Shown: positions 1-5,572 of the stretch, one piece after another | Numbering within the stretch: the stretch's first letter is position 1 | How the letters are laid out: each line of letters begins with the position of its first letter | Source: an uncultured Lachnospiraceae bacterium | GTDB lineage: Bacteria > Bacillota > Clostridia > Lachnospirales > Lachnospiraceae | Assembly: GCA_910577445.1 (NCBI GenBank) | Contig: CAJTMZ010000041.1 | Span: 1 to 10,304 of the forward strand | DNA length: 10,304 nucleotides | Direction of reading: 5' to 3' | Made by a program: the position numbers and the translations under genes | The notes under the pieces: generated by a model | Told to the model about the DNA's origin: nothing | The model's database searches: none | The model's input: the letters and a program-made list of their open reading frames with translations, nothing else

Positions 1-766
1 ACTCTTTTTCTCCTTCCGGAAAACTGCCCGGAAATTCCGGGGGTGCTTCAAAGCCTTCTTTTCCCGCTTCCGGCTTTTCCGTGCCGCCGAAAAACTCCTC
101 CATGGCTTCCCTGTCAAACTTATCCCCGTTTCCGCGGCCGCCGCCCATATCCATGCTGTCAGGCTTATAGAGTTTTCCGTAATCATTTCCGTAATTGCGG
201 GAAAGAAAACTTTCCTCCACACTCTCCACCGCCAGATACAGCCCCCATTCCTCGCCGTTCACCGTAATGTACGCATAACTGCACAGGGGCGCCGCCACGC
301 CAAAGTCTCCCATCATCCGATAGGTAAGATAATCTTTCATATACGTGTTGTCCTGTATGATGTTGTTGAGACTGATTTTATCCAGCCCATGATAATTCTT
401 CCCCTTATCATAACAGTCAAATTCTATCTTAAAACTGTAACGGTCATTTCCGTATGCGGAAACCTGGCTTAAAGAGGTATTGCCCTTTGCGCGTATTCCC
501 ACATTATGATATGCCTCATTGTCAATCACCACAGAACACACGGAATATTCCTCATCTTCACAGGTGGCAAGGAAACCGTCCCAATCCTCCATAACGATAT
601 CAATGCTGTGGACTCTTGCATCGTCGAACAGGGCGGAAGCATAGCCGGCTCCGGCCATAACCGGCATAACTCCCAGCTTTTCCCCGTTCACAAACAGAAC
701 CGTCAAAAGCAGGGTCAGGGCCATTGCCACACAGCATATTTTGTCTATCTGTTTATGTGTTGACAT
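1..766 (-). CDS. CotH-family protein kinase, N-terminal 255 residues (3' end beyond window)
   Basis: The frame is open from an ATG at 764-766 to the left edge, so the C-terminal part is missing. Residues 10-27 form a hydrophobic segment after a short basic N-terminus, which fits a signal peptide or membrane anchor. CotH-type motifs follow: GIRAKGNTS (about 90-98), YSFKIEFD (110-117), NGEEWGLYLAVE (170-181) and GKLYKP (197-202). After these comes a Gly/Met-rich and then acidic, proline-rich stretch (about 205-255), an insert I associate with clostridial CotH proteins. Family knowledge: CotH of Bacillus is an atypical protein kinase that phosphorylates spore coat proteins, and relatives occur at cell surfaces. 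The catalytic Asp motifs expected further on cannot be checked here. The start is supported by AGGAGAAGGGG just upstream, which overlaps the DUF4956 stop codon. The 10-bp gap implies co-transcription with the two upstream genes. The target protein is unknown. Confidence 0.9.
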   Translation of the reverse strand, partial: MSTHKQIDKICCVAMALTLLLTVLFVNGEKLGVMPVMAGAGYASALFDDARVHSIDIVMEDWDGFLATCEDEEYSVCSVVIDNEAYHNVGIRAKGNTSLSQVSAYGNDRYSFKIEFDCYDKGKNYHGLDKISLNNIIQDNTYMKDYLTYRMMGDFGVAAPLCSYAYITVNGEEWGLYLAVESVEESFLSRNYGNDYGKLYKPDSMDMGGGRGNGDKFDREAMEEFFGGTEKPEAGKEGFEAPPEFPGSFPEGEKE

Positions 767-776
767 CCCCTTCTCC

Positions 777-1448
777 TTATCCCATATATTCGCCGTTATA
801 ACTCACCAGCACCGCGCTGCTTACGCCTGCCATCTCCGCCAGTTCGTTGACAAAATCCGTGTCATCCTCCTTCATTCGTATTTCCAGATTCAGCTCCACC
901 AGTCCTTTCCGCACCGTTTTGCTCTTCACCACGCACCGCTTCACCTTGCTTTTTATGAAATCCACTGCCTGCTGTTCGCTCTTACTTCCCTCACAGCCAA
1001 GCACCACGATATAGGGATTTAAATAAGGCTTTTTATTGACAAAAACCAGAAGGACAATGCCGATAAAAAGGCTTCCCGCCACTGCAAGGGGAATCAGCCC
1101 CGCCGCCAGTACGATTCCCGCCGCAATGGACCAGAACAAAAACGCGATGTCTAAAGGCTCCTTGATAGCCGTCCGAAAGCGCACGATTGACAGCGCGCCC
1201 ACCATCCCTAAGGACAGCACCACATTGGAGGTCACCGCAAGGATTACCACCGTAGTAATCATGGTAAGCGCAATCAACGTCACGCCGAAGCCGGAGGAAT
1301 ACATCACGCCCGAAAAGGTCTTTTTGTATACGAAGAAAATAAACATTCCCAGCCCAAACGACAGAATCAGCGCAAGCGTCATATCAAAAATACTGACACT
1401 GGAAACGTTCTCCATAAAACCAGATTTGAAAATATCATTAAAAGTCAT
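777..1448 (-). CDS. DUF4956 integral membrane protein
   Basis: The product has 223 residues. About four hydrophobic helices are visible, near residues 24-41, 54-73, 99-118 and 119-137. The family-defining stretch lies at 79-111, with SLGMVGALSIVRFRTAIKEP followed by LDIAFLFW. The C-terminal 80 or so residues (141-223) are soluble and alternate strand- and helix-like segments (VELNLEIRMKEDD, then FVNELAEMAGVSSAVL), which suggests an ACT/ferredoxin-like regulatory domain. That fold call is inference. The biochemical role of DUF4956 is not known to me. It sits between a VTC-type polyphosphate polymerase and a CotH kinase, so a membrane partner or channel for one of them is plausible. An AGAGG ribosome site about 8 nt before the ATG supports the start. 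The gene follows the polymerase by 44 bp. Confidence 0.92.
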   Translation of the reverse strand: MTFNDIFKSGFMENVSSVSIFDMTLALILSFGLGMFIFFVYKKTFSGVMYSSGFGVTLIALTMITTVVILAVTSNVVLSLGMVGALSIVRFRTAIKEPLDIAFLFWSIAAGIVLAAGLIPLAVAGSLFIGIVLLVFVNKKPYLNPYIVVLGCEGSKSEQQAVDFIKSKVKRCVVKSKTVRKGLVELNLEIRMKEDDTDFVNELAEMAGVSSAVLVSYNGEYMG

Positions 1449-1492
1449 CTCTTTTTACCTCTTTTCATTTTTATTTCAATTCCTGTCCGGCG

Positions 1493-2167
1493 TCACCCGT
1501 AAATCCGGCATGCCGCGTATTTTGAATAAGCTCCCGCTCTGCGTCCCGGAAGCTGCACCGCGTCTCTGATAATGTCCGGCAGAAAAGCGTCCCACTTTAC
1601 TTCCATGACAATCCCCGCATTGCCGGCGGGCACCGTTACACAGTCGGGATTTAAAAAATCCGTTCCGCCCATCCCGGTTCTGATATTATAATCCAGCGTA
1701 ACCCGCACGTTCCCCGGCTCATAAACAAAAGCTTCCCGTGTATAGTCAACAATTGTTTTGGGCATAAGCCCCTCCGCCTCCATTTTGCTGTGCAGCTCTA
1801 TGAGCAGTTTTTTTCCGCTGCCCACCATAAAAGAACCGTCGCCCTCCATTATTTTCCGCACCTCTTCCTCTGTCAGCGGCACGCTCTCCTTCCCCGTAAG
1901 TCCGTTATTCTTTCGCTTTTTTTCCAGTTGGATAAAGGAAGTATCCCGATTGTAACAGCGGATTCGGAATTTTTCCCTTACATTTATCCCTTCGATTTTT
2001 TCTTTCAGGGCCTTGTCTCTTACATTATCAAAATAAAGGCTTCGTATCCTGTATTTCCCGTTTTTCCCGTGTGAATCCTCCTTTGCCACCGCCCTAAGAC
2101 GGCTTCTTATGACAGCAGCGTCCATCGCGTTGATTTCAATCTTCCACTCATGCCGTAAACCTGCCAC
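1493..2167 (-). CDS. VTC-domain (CYTH superfamily) polyphosphate polymerase
   Basis: The product has 224 residues and matches the length of a stand-alone VTC/triphosphate-tunnel domain with no SPX domain. VTC-type enzymes make polyphosphate from nucleoside triphosphate inside a basic beta-barrel tunnel. Expected tunnel residues are present in order: R68 and R70 (REKFRIRCY), K83/K84 (QLEKKRK), R144 (IVDYTREAF), R163 (TLDYNIRT), E189 (VMEVKWD) and K216 (AYSKY). They correspond to basic and acidic positions important in yeast Vtc4, aligned from memory. The N-terminal RHEWKIEI is a typical first strand. The start is GTG at 2165-2167, supported by GGGAGG 7 nt upstream and by conservation beginning immediately; the next in-frame ATG (residue 15) would cut the first strand. 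No membrane segment is seen, so membrane attachment would depend on the neighbouring DUF4956 protein. It is the first gene of the VTC-DUF4956-CotH operon. Confidence 0.88.
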   Translation of the reverse strand: MAGLRHEWKIEINAMDAAVIRSRLRAVAKEDSHGKNGKYRIRSLYFDNVRDKALKEKIEGINVREKFRIRCYNRDTSFIQLEKKRKNNGLTGKESVPLTEEEVRKIMEGDGSFMVGSGKKLLIELHSKMEAEGLMPKTIVDYTREAFVYEPGNVRVTLDYNIRTGMGGTDFLNPDCVTVPAGNAGIVMEVKWDAFLPDIIRDAVQLPGRRAGAYSKYAACRIYG

Positions 2168-2197
2168 CCGTTTTCCTCCCTTCGCAGTAGTTTTGTA

Positions 2198-2254
2198 ACA
2201 GAGTTTCCGTCCGAAAAATCCCTCTTTCCGTCCATGGACACGGATTTACTCTGT
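2198..2254 (-). repeat. Inverted and direct repeats in the leader of the polyphosphate polymerase operon
   Basis: On the plus strand, ACAGAGTTTCCGTCC (2198-2212) faces GGACACGGATTTACTCTGT (2236-2254). These are imperfect inverted arms sharing ACAGAGT, TCCGT and CC/TCC blocks, separated by 23 nt. TTTCCGTCC also recurs as an exact direct repeat at 2204-2212 and 2225-2233, 21 bp apart or two helical turns, and GTCCATGGAC (2230-2239) is a perfect palindrome. The cluster lies 31 bp upstream of the GTG start. It could be an operator with several half-sites or an mRNA leader hairpin. No U-tract follows, so it is not a standard terminator. Confidence 0.5.
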
Positions 2255-2288
2255 GACTTTATTAAGTTTACCTGTAAAATTTGTCCAA

Positions 2289-2318
2289 ATTATGGGATGA
2301 ATGTGAAAATTCTGTGAG
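2289..2318 (-). promoter_or_regulatory. Candidate promoter for the VTC-DUF4956-CotH operon
   Basis: Reading the minus strand, CTCACA (2313-2318, four of six matches to TTGACA) is followed after 18 bp by CATAAT (2289-2294, five of six matches to TATAAT). It is the best sigma-70-like pair I found in the 237-bp gap between the yoeB-like gene and the polymerase gene. No terminator was found after the toxin gene, so readthrough from the toxin-antitoxin promoter is also possible. Confidence 0.3.
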
Positions 2319-2404
2319 ATGTGCCTGCAAAAGACCGCCGGGCATAAATGTAGTTAGGATGTTTTTTTGAATATACTGAGTTGTATGTAGAAGAAAGTCT
2401 GAAC

Positions 2405-2668
2405 TTAATCTTCATAATGTCCTTTACAGGACATTACAATTATCCGGTTTTCCGAAACGGCGTACACCAGACGGTTCACTTCATCTATCCGCCTGCTGTA
2501 CAATCCTGTTTTTCCGTATTTCAAACGTTCCGGTTTCCCGATTCCCTGTAACACACCGTCTCGCTCCACGCTTTGTAAGAGCTGGTTTATCCGCTTTATT
2601 ATTTTTTTATCCTGTGACTGCCAATACAAATATTGACTCCACCCCTCTTCGGCAAAAGCAATCTGCAT
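2405..2668 (-). CDS. yoeB: YoeB-family mRNA interferase toxin
   Basis: The product has 87 residues, close to the usual YoeB length of about 84, and is recognisable along its whole length. YoeB is a RelE-fold ribonuclease that enters the ribosomal A site and cuts mRNA, stopping translation. Visible landmarks are EEGWSQYLYWQSQDKK (7-22), GKPERLK (44-50), YSRRIDEVNRLVYAV (57-71) and the C-terminal GHYED. Catalytic-type residues E47, R60/R66, H84 and Y85 are present, so the toxin looks intact. The ATG lies 6 nt after the antitoxin stop, and its GGAGGAG ribosome site is inside the end of the antitoxin gene, so translation is probably coupled. Regulation should be through the YefM operator upstream of the antitoxin gene. 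Confidence 0.93.
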   Translation of the reverse strand: MQIAFAEEGWSQYLYWQSQDKKIIKRINQLLQSVERDGVLQGIGKPERLKYGKTGLYSRRIDEVNRLVYAVSENRIIVMSCKGHYED

Positions 2669-2674
2669 AACCGG

Positions 2675-2932
2675 CTACTCCTCCATTGTAATAAGTTCTT
2701 CCATTGTCTTTACTACTACCTGTCCGTTTTTTACCTGCTCGTCCGCCCTGCTTAGCATAGCAAGATATTCCGCGTTTTTTTTCGCCTTTTGGAGAGCGTT
2801 GTATTCCGCTTCATTAATCATATAAATATTTTCATTCCGCGGTCTTGATATAACTACGGTTTCACCCATACTGATTTTATCGCACCATTCCTTGAAATTA
2901 TCTCTGACATTCGCAGATTTTACCGCCAACAT
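2675..2932 (-). CDS. yefM: YefM/Phd-family antitoxin
   Basis: The product has 85 residues. The N-terminal half (MLAVKSANVRDNFKEWCDKI, then GETVVISRPRNENIYMINEAEYNAL) is the dimerising, DNA-binding Phd/YefM fold. The acidic C-terminus (about 58-85, ending MEELITMEE) is the part that in this family wraps around YoeB and neutralises it. It precedes the toxin gene, the usual order. An AGAGG site 8 nt before the ATG supports the start; another ATG 7 bp upstream is out of frame. The protein should repress its own promoter by binding TGTACA-core elements, and such elements are present directly upstream. Confidence 0.93.
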   Translation of the reverse strand: MLAVKSANVRDNFKEWCDKISMGETVVISRPRNENIYMINEAEYNALQKAKKNAEYLAMLSRADEQVKNGQVVVKTMEELITMEE

Positions 2933-2966
2933 AGTTCATACCTCTTTCTCCGGGATATTGGAATTT

Positions 2967-3002
2967 TGTACAAATTTTTGTATTTATTTCTGTACTTTTA
3001 TT
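2967..3002 (-). promoter_or_regulatory. Triple 12-bp-spaced TGTA operator of the yefM-yoeB module
   Basis: On the plus strand three elements begin at 2967 (TGTACA), 2979 (TGTATT) and 2991 (TGTACT), exactly 12 bp apart, each followed by a T-rich stretch. The first is the centre of the perfect palindrome TTTGTACAAA (2965-2974). From memory, the E. coli YefM-YoeB operator is built from paired palindromes with a TGTACA core and a 12-bp centre-to-centre distance, so this arrangement matches a known logic with one added element. The element at 2991 extends into the -10 box (3000-3005), so binding would block RNA polymerase. Confidence 0.75.
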
Positions 3003-3028
3003 ATATTCAGAGTATGCCCTGATGTCAA
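3000..3028 (-). promoter_or_regulatory. Perfect-consensus sigma-70 promoter for yefM-yoeB
   Basis: On the minus strand, TTGACA (3023-3028) is followed by a 17-bp spacer and TATAAT (3000-3005), all six bases correct in both hexamers. The antitoxin ATG lies about 68 bp downstream of the -10. Such a strong promoter suits an autorepressed toxin-antitoxin operon. Confidence 0.88.
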
Positions 3029-3029
3029 C

Positions 3030-3065
3030 AAAAAAGAAAGGGAAGTTTTTCCATCCTTCCCTTTC
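3030..3065 (-). terminator. Intrinsic terminator after glgD
   Basis: On the minus strand, GAAAGGGAAG (3056-3065), a 10-nt loop (3046-3055) and CTTCCCTTTC (3036-3045) form a perfect 10-bp stem, followed by six T (3030-3035). It begins 29 bp after the glgD stop. There is no matching T-run for the opposite direction, so it acts on the minus strand only. Its T-run ends one base before the -35 box of the toxin-antitoxin promoter. Confidence 0.92.
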
Positions 3066-3094
3066 CCCAAATCATTCATTTTAATTTACCGGCC

Positions 3095-4237
3095 TTAAAC
3101 CTTCTGGAACTTCCCTATATAAACCGGGAATGTGCTTGTTCCCTTAATTTCCTTGCCGGCCGTAATGGTAACGTTCTTATCCATAATAAGGTATTCGGCG
3201 TCAACTCCCGCCTCCACCACGGTTCCCTGCATCACAACGCAGTTTTTCACCTTTGCGCCCTTCGCTATCTTAACGCCCCTGAACAAAATGCTGTTTTCCA
3301 CTTCGCCCTCGATAACGCAGCCGTCGGCGGTCATTACATTCTGAACCTTCGCGCCCTCGATGTATCTGGTCGGGTTGTCGTCGTGAATCTTTGTATAAAT
3401 AGGAGAGCCTTCAAAAAGGGCATCCAGGTTATAATCGTCAAGAAGTTTCATGTTCTCGTCGAAATAACTCTTCATATCGCAGATACGGGCCAGATATCCT
3501 TCATATTTATATGCATGAATATGTAATTTGTTCAGCTTCGGCATCAGCACGTCGCGCTCGAAAAATTCGTCGCCGTTTACGAAAGCGGTGTCAATCAACT
3601 CAATTAAGAGTTCCCTCTCAACCACAAACATATTCATGGAGAAGTTCTGAACGCCCTCCGCTCTGGAATTTACATAAATCTTGGTGATTCTGCCGTCTTC
3701 AATGTCAAAGGCATAGTAATATCCCGTATCGATACCCGTGGACTGACGAAGGGTTTCGGGGATTTCCTGCTCGTTGTAGGCGATTGTCACATCCGCGCCG
3801 CTGTCAATATGGGACTGAATCATAGCCTTAAAATCAATATTGACAACAACGTTTGTATCCGTAATCACCACATATTTTTCCTTCTGGTCGCGTAAAAAGT
3901 CCAGAATGCTCGCCAGCGCGCCCACGCGTCCGGTGTAAGGCTTTGCGCCTTTTTCCGCGAAAGGAGGGAAAATATTGAGACCGCCGTTTTTGCGGACCAA
4001 ATCCCACTCACGGCCGGAATCCAAATGGTCCATGAGGGAATGGTAGTTGTTGTTTACCATGATGGAAACATTGTTGATATCGCAGTGCGTCATGCTGGAT
4101 AATATAAAGTCAATCAGACGGTAACGGCTGGCAAAAGGAATGGATGCCATCAAACGCACATTCACCAGTTCGGGGACAAGCGCGTCATAACTGTTTGGGA
4201 AAATAATGCCCAGTGCATTTGTATTTGAGTTTACCAT
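3095..4237 (-). CDS. glgD: GlgD, regulatory/non-catalytic subunit of ADP-glucose pyrophosphorylase
   Basis: The product has 380 residues, normal for GlgD. It is a degenerate paralogue of GlgC that pairs with it and, in Firmicutes, raises activity of the glycogen precursor enzyme that makes ADP-glucose from glucose-1-phosphate and ATP. The N-terminal nucleotidyltransferase domain keeps the frame (ASRYRLIDFILSSMTHCDIN at about 36-55) but lacks the GGxGxRL loop, having IIFPNSYDAL instead. The catalytic SGD motif is replaced by ITDTNVV, supporting a non-catalytic role. The last 100 or so residues form left-handed beta-helix repeats (CVIEGEVENSILFRGVKIAK and onward). The start overlaps the glgC stop by 7 bp (ATGGTAA), and the ribosome site lies inside the glgC 3' end (GGAGGGTGGTGAAG), so the two are translationally coupled. 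A strong terminator follows. Confidence 0.96.
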   Translation of the reverse strand: MVNSNTNALGIIFPNSYDALVPELVNVRLMASIPFASRYRLIDFILSSMTHCDINNVSIMVNNNYHSLMDHLDSGREWDLVRKNGGLNIFPPFAEKGAKPYTGRVGALASILDFLRDQKEKYVVITDTNVVVNIDFKAMIQSHIDSGADVTIAYNEQEIPETLRQSTGIDTGYYYAFDIEDGRITKIYVNSRAEGVQNFSMNMFVVERELLIELIDTAFVNGDEFFERDVLMPKLNKLHIHAYKYEGYLARICDMKSYFDENMKLLDDYNLDALFEGSPIYTKIHDDNPTRYIEGAKVQNVMTADGCVIEGEVENSILFRGVKIAKGAKVKNCVVMQGTVVEAGVDAEYLIMDKNVTITAGKEIKGTSTFPVYIGKFQKV

Positions 4238-5439
4238 ACTTCTTCACCACCCTCCACATTTTCTCTTACCATGGCTTTGGGGCCAATCTTTGCATTGTCG
4301 CCAATGCGTACGCCTGAGCCCACTGTGGCAACGTCCTTCTCGTCTCCGGAGGGCATTGCGCCGACTACGGCGTTCTCGCCAACCACTACATTTTCAGCCA
4401 CGATACAGTGCTTTACAACGGCGCCGGCCTTTATAACCGTACCGCCCATCACAACCGCGTCCTCAATCACCGCTCCCTTTTCCACGCGAACGCCGGAGAA
4501 GAGAATCGAATGCTTTACCGTACCTTTCACACGACAGCCGTCGGTAATCATGGAATCTTCCACAACTGCCCCCGCGCTGATTTTGTGTCCGGTCATACCG
4601 CTGTTGCGGCTGTAAATCTTCCAGCCATCGTCAAACAGGTTGATGCCGCTGTGTTCAGGGTCTAATACCTCCATGTTTGCTTCCCAGAGAGAGGAAATTG
4701 TTCCGACGTCTTTCCAGTAACCGTTGAAATGGTAAGCGTACATATTTCTCTTATCCCGAAGCAGATTGGGAATAATGTTATTGCCGAAGTCGTTTTCGGA
4801 ATTGGGGTCGGCCTCGTCCTCTTCCAGGTACTGTTTCAAAATATCCCAGTTAAAGATGTAAATACCCATGGAAGCCAGGTTTGACTTGGGCTGCTTGGGT
4901 TTTTCCTGGAATTCTGTAATCTTGTCGTTTTCATCGGCAACCATCAGACCGAAACGGGAAGCCTCGTCCCACGGAACCTCCATAACGGCCACGGAAAACT
5001 CTGCGTTTTTCTCCTTGTGGAATTTCAGGAAATCGCTGTAATCCTGTTTGCAAATCTGGTCGCCCGAAAGGATAATCACATACTGCGGGTCATACCTTTC
5101 AATAAAGGAAATATTCTGATAAATCGCGTTTGCCGTTCCTTTATACCAGTCGGAGCCGCTTGCCTTCTGATAAGGCGGCAGGACATGCACGCCTCCGTAA
5201 AGGCGGTCCAAATCCCAGGGCAGGCCATTCCCGATATATTCATTCAGAACGAGCGGCTGATACTGAGTCAAGATACCCACCGTGTCAATTCCCGAATTGA
5301 CACAGTTTGACAGCGGAAAGTCGATGATACGATATTTTCCGCCAAATGGTACTGCCGGTTTTGCAAGCTTTTCTGTCAGCGCGTATAAACGGGAACCCTG
5401 TCCGCCGGCAAGAAGCATTGCAATCATTTCTTTTGCCAT
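4231..5439 (-). CDS. glgC: GlgC, glucose-1-phosphate adenylyltransferase catalytic subunit
   Basis: The product has 402 residues, standard for Firmicutes GlgC. It converts glucose-1-phosphate and ATP to ADP-glucose and pyrophosphate, the committed step of bacterial glycogen synthesis. Landmarks are the nucleotide loop LAGGQGSRL (10-18), KPAVPFGGKYRIIDFPLSNC (27-46), the catalytic Asp in LSGDQ (D127), the sugar-phosphate motif FQEKP (177-181) with K180, MGIYIFNWDIL (191-201), and GYWKDVGT (240-247) with D244. A left-handed beta-helix occupies about 290-390. The segment after the catalytic Asp reads GDQICKQDY, whereas the form I know is GDHIYK, so H to Q and Y to C changes are present. All other key residues are there, so I expect an active enzyme. 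The ATG is preceded by GGAGGG with a 7-nt gap. It is first in the operon, with glgD overlapping its end. Confidence 0.97.
   Translation of the reverse strand: MAKEMIAMLLAGGQGSRLYALTEKLAKPAVPFGGKYRIIDFPLSNCVNSGIDTVGILTQYQPLVLNEYIGNGLPWDLDRLYGGVHVLPPYQKASGSDWYKGTANAIYQNISFIERYDPQYVIILSGDQICKQDYSDFLKFHKEKNAEFSVAVMEVPWDEASRFGLMVADENDKITEFQEKPKQPKSNLASMGIYIFNWDILKQYLEEDEADPNSENDFGNNIIPNLLRDKRNMYAYHFNGYWKDVGTISSLWEANMEVLDPEHSGINLFDDGWKIYSRNSGMTGHKISAGAVVEDSMITDGCRVKGTVKHSILFSGVRVEKGAVIEDAVVMGGTVIKAGAVVKHCIVAENVVVGENAVVGAMPSGDEKDVATVGSGVRIGDNAKIGPKAMVRENVEGGEEVW
5282..5303. repeat. 22-bp perfect palindrome inside the glgC 5' coding region
   Basis: GTGTCAATTC and GAATTGACAC are exact inverse complements separated by only two bases. 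The element lies about 140-160 bp into glgC and encodes part of CVNSGIDTV. It may be coincidence imposed by the codons, or a downstream operator or early mRNA hairpin. Confidence 0.55.
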
Positions 5440-5473
5440 AATACTACCCTCCTATTTAAAATCTCATGTAGAA

Positions 5474-5503
5474 ATTATACAACATATTCCCGACAATTAA
5501 CAG
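5474..5503 (-). promoter_or_regulatory. Probable glgC-glgD promoter
   Basis: On the minus strand there is a perfect TATAAT (5474-5479), 34 bp upstream of the glgC ATG. The -35 region is weak: CTGTTA at 5498-5503 with an 18-bp spacer matches three of six bases. A strong -10 with a poor -35 and an inverted repeat just upstream suggests help from an activator. This last step is inference. Confidence 0.6.
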
Positions 5504-5506
5504 ATT

Positions 5507-5540
5507 TTTGTGGAAATATTTGAAAAAATATTTCCACAAA
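5507..5540. repeat. Perfect 15-bp inverted repeat upstream of the glgC promoter
   Basis: TTTGTGGAAATATTT (5507-5521) and AAATATTTCCACAAA (5526-5540) are exact inverse complements around a 4-nt centre. The repeat lies in the 133-bp gap between the TIM-barrel gene and glgC, directly upstream of the -35 region. Neither side is followed by a T-run, so it does not look like a regular intrinsic terminator. An operator for a dimeric regulator, or a hairpin ending or stabilising the upstream operon's mRNA, are the main options. Confidence 0.85.
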
Positions 5541-5572
5541 TAACGCTTTTCACATTCAGGTCGTTAAAATGT

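Noticed and set aside
1036..1569. A 177-codon plus-strand frame opposite DUF4956 and the polymerase end
   Set aside because: It is antisense to two well-supported genes and spans their junction, with no family resemblance.
2281..2310. Possible Pho-box array before the polyphosphate polymerase (TTTTACA, TTGGACA, TTTTCACA on the minus strand)
   Set aside because: Phosphate control would make sense, but the ACA units are 9 and 20 bp apart rather than in the regular 11-bp period expected for PhoP-type sites.
2361..2390. Possible terminator after the yoeB-like gene
   Set aside because: The run near 2361-2367 reads as A on the minus strand and no stable GC-rich hairpin precedes any T-run in the direction of transcription.
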